From: Neobacillus rhizosphaerae | GTDB taxonomy: Bacteria > Bacillota > Bacilli > Bacillales > Cytobacillaceae | Reading direction: 5' to 3' | DNA: 64,000 bases | NCBI RefSeq assembly: GCF_937468385.1 | Contig: NZ_CALBWS010000013.1 | Span: 1 to 64,000, forward strand | Part shown: in pieces, positions 8,481 through 17,743 of the stretch | Position numbering within the stretch: the stretch's first letter is position 1 | How the letters are laid out: every line of letters starts with the position of its first letter | Translations under genes and position numbers: made by a program | Notes under the pieces: model-generated | What the model saw: the letters and a program-made list of their open reading frames with translations, nothing else | Database searches by the model: none | What the model was told of the DNA's origin: nothing

Positions 8481-9200
8481 ATGGGAAAAAGCGAAAATCT
8501 TATTATTAATGGATCAGGAAGTTACCCCGGCGGCCGTTACGATAAAATCAGCATCAGAGGAGAAGGTACGATCGTTAATGATGTGGAATGTTCAATTTTT
8601 AATGTCTATGGCACGAGCGAATCCGTCGAGAATGTTACAGCAGGCTCAGTAAAAATAATTGGTGAGGCAGAATTCCAAGGGAATATCGAAGTGAAGGAAA
8701 CGCTTGTCATGGGGACCATGAAGGTCGATGGTAAAGCCTATTTGAAAAAAGTGAAGATTCTCGGGTTGCTGGAAGTGGGTGAAAAGCTCAGTGGAGATGA
8801 AGCAACCATTAAAGGGAGCATCGTGGTCAATGGTGATGTTGAATATGAAAGGTTCGATTCAAGCGGAGATTTTGAAATCAAGGGATTATTAACGGCTGAT
8901 ACGATTATGGTGGGATTGCGCTTTGGCCAGAGCTCAGCAGAAGAAATCGGTGGCGGAAAAATCACAGTTAAGAGAAAGAAAAATTCTCTGTTTCCTTTTG
9001 GAAAAGAGGTAGGATTCCTAACGGCTAAAGTAATCGAAGGGGATGATGTTTATTTAGAAAATACGAAAGCCGATATAGTTCGAGGCAATATGGTCAAAAT
9101 TGGCCCTGGTTGCCAAATTGGATTGGTGGAGTACACTAATGAATTGGCTCATGACCCTTCATCAACGATAAAACAAAGTCAAAAAAACAAAGGAGAATAG
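8481..9200 (+). CDS. bacF: Bactofilin (YhbF/BacF-like)
   Basis: This is a paralogue of the preceding gene. It starts with the same NLIINGSGSYPGGRYDKI-type opening, carries the beta-helix repeats and ends in MVKIGPGCQIGLVEYT. The start at 8481 follows GGGAGGGA; an in-frame ATG at 8445 lies inside the previous gene and lacks a site. It is 239 residues. The pair probably forms a mixed filament at the membrane; a motility role is extrapolated from B. subtilis. Confidence 0.85.
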   Translation: MGKSENLIINGSGSYPGGRYDKISIRGEGTIVNDVECSIFNVYGTSESVENVTAGSVKIIGEAEFQGNIEVKETLVMGTMKVDGKAYLKKVKILGLLEVGEKLSGDEATIKGSIVVNGDVEYERFDSSGDFEIKGLLTADTIMVGLRFGQSSAEEIGGGKITVKRKKNSLFPFGKEVGFLTAKVIEGDDVYLENTKADIVRGNMVKIGPGCQIGLVEYTNELAHDPSSTIKQSQKNKGE

Positions 9201-9201
9201 G

Positions 9202-10701
9202 ATGGTAGCAAAGGATAGTAAGCTAGGATTGGTTGTTGCAGGGTTATTATTGGGGATTTTAATGGCATCGATGGATAATACGATAGTAGTTACTGCGATG
9301 GGAACGATTGTCGGTGACCTCGGTGGGCTCGAGAGCTTCGTTTGGGTGGTTTCTGCCTATATGGTAGCGGAAATGGCGGGGATGCCGATTTTCGGCAAAC
9401 TATCGGATATGTATGGCCGGAAGCGGTTCTTTATTTTTGGATTAATATTGTTTATGGCAGGTTCTGCGTTGTGCGGGACAGCAGAGAACATTACACAATT
9501 AAGTATTTACCGTGCTATTCAGGGGGTAGGCGGTGGCGCGCTAGTGCCGATCGCGTTTACGATCATGTTTGACCTCTTTCCTCCTGAAAAGCGCGGGAAA
9601 ATGGGCGGCTTGTTTGGAGCAGTATTTGGCTTGTCGAGTATTTTTGGTCCATTGCTCGGGGCATATATTACTGACCATATTAGCTGGCATTGGATTTTCT
9701 ATATTAATTTACCACTTGGGATTTTGTCGCTGATTTTTATTGTCATCTCCTACAAAGAATCGCCTATTCACCAAAAGCAATCAATTGATTGGTGGGGAGC
9801 AGTGACCTTAATTGGAGCCGTGGTTTGTTTAATGTTTGCCCTGGAACTTGGCGGACAGAAATATGATTGGGATTCTAGTGTCATTTTAAGTTTATTCACA
9901 GGATTTGCAGCACTATTTCTACTCTTTTTATTCGTTGAGACAAAAGCGAAGGATCCAATCATTTCTTTTTCGATGTTTAAAAACCAACTGTTTGCCGGAA
10001 GTACGATCGTTGGCTTGTTTTACGGGGCCGCGTTTATGGCGGCAACAGTATATATCCCGATTTTTGTCCAGGGGGTTTATGGCGGCAGTGCCACCAATTC
10101 AGGGCTTATTTTGTTGCCCATGATGCTGGGATCGGTGATAACGGCACAGGTCGGTGGATTTTTGACAACAAAAATGAGCTATCGGAACATCATGTTTTTA
10201 TCGGGTGTCATTTTGATTATCGGATTTTTATTGTTAAGCACGATCACACCGGATACAAGCAGGGCGTTGCTGACAATCTATATGGTTGTGATTGGTTTGG
10301 GTGTCGGTTTCTCATTTTCTGTTTTGAGCATGGCGGCGATTCATCCATTTGGCATGGAGCAACGGGGCTCGGCTACCTCGACAAGTAACTTTATTCGCTC
10401 GCTCGGCATGACGGTAGGTATTACGGTATTTGGAATGATTCAGAGAAATAATTTTAGCGGGAAATTAGCTGATGCTTTTTCTGGGATGGGACCAATACCT
10501 AAAGGTGATTCGCGGCAATTGTTATCGGAGCAGGCAAGAAGCCAGATTCCAGCACCAATATTGGAAAAAATCACGAATGCCCTTTCCAGTTCAATCGTTC
10601 ACACCTTTACCTGGGCGCTAGTTCCCGCGGGCTTAGCCTTCCTGTTTATCTTTATTTTGGGGAAAGAGCGAATGGTGATCAACAGGCAAGAAATTGAGTG
10701 A
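9202..10701 (+). CDS. MFS drug:H+ antiporter, DHA2 (14-TM) family
   Basis: This is a putative multidrug exporter of the EmrB/QacA type. The DHA2 marks are MASMDNTIVVTAM in TM1, the loop motif GKLSDMYGRKRFF after TM2, and GGGALVPIAF and GPLLGAYI (motif C region) in TM5. Hydrophobicity suggests 14 membrane segments over 499 residues. ATG 9202 follows AGGAG and lies 1 base after the bacF stop, so it is the last gene of the yhbDEF-like operon. A bactofilin-exporter operon is reminiscent of yhb-yhcA in B. subtilis. The substrate is unknown. Confidence 0.85.
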   Translation: MVAKDSKLGLVVAGLLLGILMASMDNTIVVTAMGTIVGDLGGLESFVWVVSAYMVAEMAGMPIFGKLSDMYGRKRFFIFGLILFMAGSALCGTAENITQLSIYRAIQGVGGGALVPIAFTIMFDLFPPEKRGKMGGLFGAVFGLSSIFGPLLGAYITDHISWHWIFYINLPLGILSLIFIVISYKESPIHQKQSIDWWGAVTLIGAVVCLMFALELGGQKYDWDSSVILSLFTGFAALFLLFLFVETKAKDPIISFSMFKNQLFAGSTIVGLFYGAAFMAATVYIPIFVQGVYGGSATNSGLILLPMMLGSVITAQVGGFLTTKMSYRNIMFLSGVILIIGFLLLSTITPDTSRALLTIYMVVIGLGVGFSFSVLSMAAIHPFGMEQRGSATSTSNFIRSLGMTVGITVFGMIQRNNFSGKLADAFSGMGPIPKGDSRQLLSEQARSQIPAPILEKITNALSSSIVHTFTWALVPAGLAFLFIFILGKERMVINRQEIE

Positions 10702-10718
10702 ACAGGGGAAAAAATAAA

Positions 10719-10761
10719 TGAAAGGGACCCATGCACAATTAGGGTCCCTTTCATTATTTTT
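10719..10761. terminator. Bidirectional terminator between the MFS gene and ydiK
   Basis: TGAAAGGGACCC and GGGTCCCTTTCA form a perfect 12-bp stem. A T-run follows on the plus strand, and A-rich sequence precedes it, which serves ydiKL on the minus strand. Confidence 0.9.
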
Positions 10762-10954
10762 TTTGTTGATTCTTATATCTAAAATGAAAAGCAATCATTT
10801 TTAAGCCTGAGCCGAAATCAAATGTGGCTAATAAAATCAGGAGATAGCTGAAGAAGCCCCAACCGTTTTTCTGCACATCATCAATGGCAAAGTAAGTAAA
10901 TAGCCCGCCAAGCAGGAAGTAAATTAATCCGGAAAACAAGGGTGAACGTCTCAT
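10754..10954 (-). CDS. ydiK: Small membrane protein YdiK
   Basis: It is 66 residues with two membrane segments (about 8-26 and 33-52) and a basic C-terminus, matching the DUF4305/YdiK family in size and sequence. It overlaps ydiL by 4 bases and is followed by the shared terminator. The function is unknown; the gene travels with ydiL next to groESL in Bacillus. Confidence 0.85.
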   Translation of the reverse strand: MRRSPLFSGLIYFLLGGLFTYFAIDDVQKNGWGFFSYLLILLATFDFGSGLKMIAFHFRYKNQQKK

Positions 10955-11673
10955 AGAAAGCCTCCGATAAAGTTTTGAACCGCTTCAGCCTCACGTCTTA
11001 ATCTGTCAATATCATCTTTGTAAACAGTTTGAACCAAGACAACCATGGTGTTCATCGTGACGTGGGCAAAAATCGGCACGGCAATACGCCCAGTTTTTAC
11101 ATAAAGAAAAGCAAACGTAAAGCCCATGGCCGAATAAAGTAGAATATGCACCGGCTCTTGATGGGCCAGAGCAAAGATTACAGAACTAATCAATGCTGAG
11201 ATAAAGAAGTTAAACCGTTTATGCAGGACACCAAAAATAATTTTTCGAAAGACGATTTCTTCTAATATCGGTCCGATAATGCTCGTTACAATGATGGCCA
11301 ACGGGAATAAGTCGATGATTCGAAGGATATGCTGCGTATTTTCAGAGCCCATCTTAATCCCTAAGAGAGTTTCGATAATGGCTGCGACGTACTGAGCAAA
11401 AAGAGCTAAAAAGACTCCTAAAAAAGCCCACATGACTGAATATCCAAAAGTATGGTCTCGTTTGTTAAAGCTATCTTCCTTGATTTCCTTTCGCAGTAAA
11501 AAAAGGATGATTAGTAAGGCAAGCGAAAAACTGGCAATGAGCCAAATAGGAATAGCAAGATTTTGGCTAATTCCTAAAGATTTAAAGCCCAACATCAATA
11601 CAGGAAGTCCGATTAGGCTGGAAAACTGCATCACAATGTAAACGATTATGATAATCCAATATTCCCTTTTCAA
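10951..11673 (-). CDS. ydiL: CPBP-family intramembrane protease YdiL
   Basis: CPBP (CAAX protease and bacteriocin-processing) proteins are membrane-embedded glutamic proteases. The three motifs are visible: EEIVFR, FALAH (F-x3-H type) and HVTMN. About seven to eight membrane segments fit in 240 residues. It is translationally coupled to ydiK and divergent from groES. The substrate is unknown. The gene order ydiL-ydiK next to groESL is conserved with B. subtilis. Confidence 0.9.
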   Translation of the reverse strand: MKREYWIIIIVYIVMQFSSLIGLPVLMLGFKSLGISQNLAIPIWLIASFSLALLIILFLLRKEIKEDSFNKRDHTFGYSVMWAFLGVFLALFAQYVAAIIETLLGIKMGSENTQHILRIIDLFPLAIIVTSIIGPILEEIVFRKIIFGVLHKRFNFFISALISSVIFALAHQEPVHILLYSAMGFTFAFLYVKTGRIAVPIFAHVTMNTMVVLVQTVYKDDIDRLRREAEAVQNFIGGFL

Positions 11674-11849
11674 ATTTGTAATCTCCTTTTAAATCCATTC
11701 CAAATTTCCTACACTATCTTATTATTCTACTCTTAAATACAGGAAAGTTTCAATTTTGAGGAACATTATTAGGAAAATGAAGTATAGAAATTTCCGCTTT
11801 TCACATACTTGTAAGGTTGTAAAAAAATGAAAAAATTTATGCTTCTTAC

Positions 11850-11915
11850 TTGCAAAAGATTTTCAGATTCTTTATTATAATAATTGTGTTAGCACTCAAG
11901 GTTAGAGAGTGCTAA
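11850..11915 (+). promoter_or_regulatory. groESL promoter with CIRCE operator
   Basis: A perfect CIRCE, TTAGCACTC-N9-GAGTGCTAA, lies at 11889-11915, so the operon is an HrcA target. Upstream a sigma-A promoter can be read as TTGCAA (11850-11855), a 17-base spacer and TATTAT (11873-11878), or TATAAT at 11876. Transcription would start inside or just before CIRCE, the usual arrangement. Confidence 0.93.
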
Positions 11916-11956
11916 TAATGTCAGAATTACATATATTTTTGAGGAGGTTGTTTGAT

Positions 11957-12244
11957 TTGTTAAGACCATTAGGTGATCGCATTGTCATTGAGCTTGTTGA
12001 ATCAGAAGAAAAAACTGCAAGCGGTATCGTATTACCAGATTCAGCGAAGGAAAAGCCTCAGGAAGGAAAAGTTGTTGCCGTTGGCACTGGCCGCGTCCTT
12101 GAAAGTGGAGAACGTGTTGCACTTGAAGTTGCTGTGGGCGACCGCATTATCTTCTCAAAATACGCTGGTACGGAAGTAAAATACCAGGGTACAGAATATT
12201 TACTATTACGTGAAAACGATATCCTTGCTGTAATTGGTGAGTAA
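11957..12244 (+). CDS. groES: Co-chaperonin GroES
   Basis: GroES is the heptameric lid of GroEL. The sequence [19 protein letters not shown], the mobile loop near [16 protein letters not shown], and KYAGTEVKY are nearly identical to B. subtilis GroES. The start is the TTG at 11957 with GAGGAGG 9 bases upstream, as in B. subtilis; the in-frame ATG at 11909 lies inside CIRCE and cannot be the start. It is 95 residues. Confidence 0.97.
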   Translation: MLRPLGDRIVIELVESEEKTASGIVLPDSAKEKPQEGKVVAVGTGRVLESGERVALEVAVGDRIIFSKYAGTEVKYQGTEYLLLRENDILAVIGE

Positions 12245-12294
12245 GGGATTTTTTAAAAAAATAAAAGATTAAAAAATACGAGGAGGTTTTTTGA

Positions 12295-13926
<1,632 letters not shown>

Positions 13927-13997
13927 TAGCCCCGTCAATCCCTTGATATATAAGGGTTTGTGAGTAAGATGAGAGTGGAATGCTAACATTGAGGATA

Positions 13998-15105
13998 TTA
14001 ACGGAGGCTTCTCATAAGTTCGCTGAACTTTTGGGAAGCTTCTTTTTTCATTTTCTTGGGTAACATAGAGATAGACATTTTTCGTGATTTGGTCATTGGA
14101 ATGTCCAAGTCTGCCCATAATCTGTTCGAGTGAGACACTAGCTTCGGCAAGAAGCGACGTATGTGTATGCCTTAATGAGGAGCGGTGTTAACTCAGGGTT
14201 TAGTTCTGCAATCCCCTAACTGTTCAATGACTTGATATTGAGTTTTTTTATGCTCCTTCAATGTTTTAATCGCCTCTTCGTCTACAAAAATTTTTCGTCG
14301 TGATTTTCTCGTCTTGGTGTGACTAACTGATACTCCAGTGTATTATTAGTTGGATTGTAGTATGTTTTGGTAATGCTTATCGTATGGTTATTAAAGTCAA
14401 TATCTTTCCATTTAAGGGCAATTAATTCTCCAACCCTTATTCCGGTGTATGACAGGATAAGGAACATTAAGTAGTCTAACTCAAGTCCCTGTTCCCTCGC
14501 GGTTTTAAGAAACATAGCAAGTTCTTCTTTTTCAAGGTATTTAGGAACTTCTTCTTCCTCTAATTGCTCAATTGTTTTCTTATCTTTTTTTAGATAGGCA
14601 TACTCTGTTGGATCCTTTTTTATCATCTCCATTTCCAGCGCCTTTCGGAAAATCATTCATCAGGTTCGATGTATGCCCTCCATCGTGCTATTAGAATAAC
14701 CTTGTTCTTTTAAATCATTTAATGCATCATGATATCTCTTCCTTGTTATATCCTTTAATTTTAACTGAGCAAAATAGGGCATCAATTTCCCTATTTCATG
14801 CAGTCTGACACGAATCGTTCCCGGTTTCACTTCTTTTGAATCCCTATAGATGGCAAGCCATTCTTTTGAAAAGTCACTGAAGGTTTGATTGATTTCTTCT
14901 ACATACATTCCTTATTCTACCTCATGAATAAGAGCGATAGCAGCTGCTTCAGCTTCTTGCTTAGTCTTAAAACCCCCTTTTCCTTTTTGTTTCCGTTTAC
15001 CAGTAACTGGATCAATACCAATATCAATCATAAAAGCCCACTTGGAGCCACAAGTGCATTTTTTCCTTTTGTACTTGCATCCTCTTCTGTAAAAATGACC
15101 TTCAT
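13998..15105 (-). pseudogene. Tyrosine integrase of island 1, frameshifted
   Basis: This is a Tn916/phage-type integrase read toward groEL. The N-terminal AP2-like arm-binding domain is visible (DIGIDPVTGKRKQKGKGGFK, about 14935-15045), then a SAM-like core-binding domain (FSDFSKEWLAIYRDSKEVKPGT), the catalytic box TGIRVGELIALKW, LRHTHTSLLAEA (H-x-x-R box), GRLGH and the tyrosine segment KNVYLYVTQE. The C-terminus KKEASQKFSELMRSLR lies in another frame. A stop follows HEVE near 14911, and frameshifts lie near 15045, 14650, 14190 and 14065, so the enzyme is dead. It lies against the attL core, the normal place for the integrase that made island 1. Confidence 0.85.
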
Positions 15106-15618
15106 TTCATTGAATAACCTCACTTTCCAAAATATTGTGTTACAAAATTTACATTATACCGACTTCGGAATGAACAATTCTTTTCGTTGGGAAATGAGGA
15201 AGCGAATGGATTTGTTTTGTTTAGTTTTCTACGATTTTCTAACTTTTCAATGAAATCTAGAGATGAATACATCTGTGATGAGTACCATGGGGTTGTCAGG
15301 TGCAATGGGTGCTTTAGAGTATCTTTTAGATATTAATTCCATGATATCGTAACAGGAAAGTATTTAACCTAATCCCAAAGCTTCAAATAACGACTCCATG
15401 GTCAGTTTAGTTTTATTAGAAACTAAATGGGTTATAACTAGAAAAAATAAAATATATATTTCTTGAGAAAATGACATATTATGAACAATTTGTAGGAAGG
15501 ATGTTACAAATTTTGCGATATATTGGTAATATTAATCTTAGAAAATTAAATAAATGTAGAACATTCTTATATTAATAAACACTTAATAATTAGATAGAAA
15601 TTAAAACTGGGAGGATAT
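15106..15618. other. Gene-free stretch before the defence operon
   Basis: This is AT-rich DNA with no convincing gene; the short frames on both strands look like noise. It must hold the promoter of the three-gene operon, but I cannot pick one with confidence. GGAGG occurs at 15610-15614, just ahead of the first gene. Confidence 0.5.
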
Positions 15619-17013
15619 ATGGAATCTACTGATATGGTAACTAATTGGACTAACGTAGCTTGTGCAAGTGCTGCATCATCTTGGAATGGATATACATATC
15701 AAGGGAAAATTGCAGTATATACAATGCTTTGTTTAATAAACCAACTAACTGCTGAAAATGAAGATGTAAATTATTACACTCTTGAAATAGAGTGGTTTGA
15801 AGATTTTTCTATTAAGTACAAAGATCAATATTTTTCAATACATCAAGTAAAGTCTTATCAAGACAAGGAAACTATTGGTGGTTATAAAGCAACAATTCTT
15901 GAATTATTAGGGAAAACAATGATTGAACCAACTGTAAAAGAAGCAAGTTTACATACAGCAATTAATATAAAAGCTTTTACTGTTACAGATTTGAAAGGGG
16001 ACTTAATTGCTTATGAACCTAATAAAAAGAAAGACTTATTAAATCATTTTAAAACGTTACTATTTGAAGAAAATAAATTCAATGAGGCATGGGATAAGCT
16101 TAAAATTAATGTGGAGAATGGGGAGGTAAATGTTCATAGGGTTGTTCAAGTTGATGAAATTAACGACAAAATAAGAGAACAAATAAAGGTATTTCTTCAA
16201 AATGATATACATAGGGATTCCTCAGCAATTAGTAGTGAGAATATTGATTATGCTTACTCAAACTTACTACATACAATTAATAATCTCATAGCTGATATTC
16301 ATATGAAAAAGCAAACAAATCCAGTTATTGCATTTACTGAAGTACTAAAAATTCTTCAGAGTGATAGTGTATTTAATCTAACGAATGAAACAGTTGCCAG
16401 TTTACTTATGGACGATTTAACTACATATTTTGAAGAGTACTGTGAAGAACAAGGAATTGACCTTGAAGCAGATGAAGAAAAAGCAAGCATTTGGACCCAT
16501 CATATAGATGTATTAAAACTATTGGCCTCTGAAGATTTTGTGCTCATTTGTAGGAAAATTGCACCCAACATCTCTATAAAAAAGTCAGATTCTATTAGTA
16601 TATCAGAATACAAAAGGCTAATTGATCAGCATGGTGTTAAGCAGATGTTATTTGAGTGTATATTTACTTTCCATCATTTGTTAGAAGCAGCAAGGTTAAA
16701 AAACGATATTCTTCTAATAAAGAAAAGTAAGACATCTAACTTGATTACTCTTATTTTAACAGAGGGTAAGAATGCTTGTTCCAAAGTAGGCAAGGATATC
16801 TTCAATAATTTTAATAATGATGGAGCTCTATTAGAACTGCTTTTTGAAGTGGAGACGTATATCAACAAATCAATTAATGAGGAGTATAGAGGAACCATTA
16901 CAGAAGTGGAATCGGATACAGAGAATCAGAATAAGGAGAAATTTACTGGTCCTAAAAAAATAAAATTTATGGATATAAATACTGCTATGGAGGAATTTAA
17001 GCCATATGTATAA
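15619..17013 (+). CDS. Lamassu/ABC-3C effector with Cap4-like nuclease domain (LmuA-like)
   Basis: This is the first gene of a three-gene operon resembling Lamassu (ABC three-component) anti-phage systems. Residues about 20-170 look like a Cap4/DUF4297-type PD-(D/E)xK endonuclease: WNGYTYQGK (22-30), LEIEWFEDF with E58 and D62, and HQVKSY with Q76 and K78 as the Q-x-K motif. The remaining 290 residues are helical with no recognised motif, as expected of the C-terminal domain that docks on the ATPase. It is 464 residues. The GGGAGG site is close (4 bases) to ATG 15619. It overlaps the next gene by 8 bases. The likely role is DNA cleavage released on phage sensing; this is inferred from family, not shown. 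Confidence 0.72.
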   Translation: MESTDMVTNWTNVACASAASSWNGYTYQGKIAVYTMLCLINQLTAENEDVNYYTLEIEWFEDFSIKYKDQYFSIHQVKSYQDKETIGGYKATILELLGKTMIEPTVKEASLHTAINIKAFTVTDLKGDLIAYEPNKKKDLLNHFKTLLFEENKFNEAWDKLKINVENGEVNVHRVVQVDEINDKIREQIKVFLQNDIHRDSSAISSENIDYAYSNLLHTINNLIADIHMKKQTNPVIAFTEVLKILQSDSVFNLTNETVASLLMDDLTTYFEEYCEEQGIDLEADEEKASIWTHHIDVLKLLASEDFVLICRKIAPNISIKKSDSISISEYKRLIDQHGVKQMLFECIFTFHHLLEAARLKNDILLIKKSKTSNLITLILTEGKNACSKVGKDIFNNFNNDGALLELLFEVETYINKSINEEYRGTITEVESDTENQNKEKFTGPKKIKFMDINTAMEEFKPYV

Positions 17014-17743
17014 CCTAATTAATAGTATCTTCAAAGAAGCAGAATTTGAAATGAATGAAAGAATTAACCTAAGAGGTAACTTTTCAGCAAACTTCTCTTT
17101 TTTAACAAGGACAAATAATAATAAATTTGATTTCTATCTAGTTGCTAACTTTAAAGAGGGAGAGGTAAATCTTGATAGTTTAAAGGAACAATTAGATCAA
17201 TGTTTTGAATCTATTCTTGAAGAAATGAATGTAACAGGCATAGATAAGAATCTTTCCTTTCTGCTACTACTTGAGACCGAATCTATAAATTATTCAAAAG
17301 AACAGATAAGATATATTTATAACCTAGAAGAAGACCCTTACGACTTTAAGAAATATGTACTTACATATACCCAAAGTCAAGTTGAAGCTTTGGAAAGACA
17401 TTTAAAAGAAAAAACTGAAGTACCTCTAACTACAACACTAAATAACCTATTGCAAGAGAAAAAGTTATTTGCTTACTTTAAAAAGAAAGAAGAAGATAGA
17501 AGTACTACTGAAAAGCAGGAAGTTTTATTGTACGATTTAGTAACAAAGTTATTCATAAAATTACCATTTCTAAGTGTGCTTATAAAGCAAAAGAGACTAG
17601 TAAGTTTAAAACATGAAATAGACGAAAGCCTCAATCAAACTCAAGCAAGAATAGTTAATTTAATACTCGAACAACATTCAAATGATCGAGAACTTCATAT
17701 TGACGGTATCTTAACTACGCTAGGGGTTGAACACAATGAATAA
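17006..17743 (+). CDS. Lamassu/ABC-3C middle component (LmuC-like)
   Basis: It is a 245-residue helical protein with no catalytic motif that I can see. It lies between the nuclease gene and the SMC-like ATPase gene with 8-base overlaps on both sides, the arrangement of the middle component of ABC-3C/Lamassu operons. That component bridges the effector and the ATPase dimer. The N-terminus NLINSIFKEAEFEMNERINL and a central TEVPLTTTLNNLL stretch are the only distinct features. The assignment rests on position and size. Confidence 0.65.
   Translation: MYNLINSIFKEAEFEMNERINLRGNFSANFSFLTRTNNNKFDFYLVANFKEGEVNLDSLKEQLDQCFESILEEMNVTGIDKNLSFLLLLETESINYSKEQIRYIYNLEEDPYDFKKYVLTYTQSQVEALERHLKEKTEVPLTTTLNNLLQEKKLFAYFKKKEEDRSTTEKQEVLLYDLVTKLFIKLPFLSVLIKQKRLVSLKHEIDESLNQTQARIVNLILEQHSNDRELHIDGILTTLGVEHNE

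Noticed and set aside
14004..14045. Hairpin with T-run behind groEL that looks like a terminator (GAGGCTTCTC...GAAGCTTCTTTTTT)
   Set aside because: Read on the minus strand it encodes the integrase C-terminus KKEASQKFSELMRSLR, and the same coding pattern recurs in islands 2 and 4. It may still terminate groEL transcripts, but I annotate it as coding remnant.
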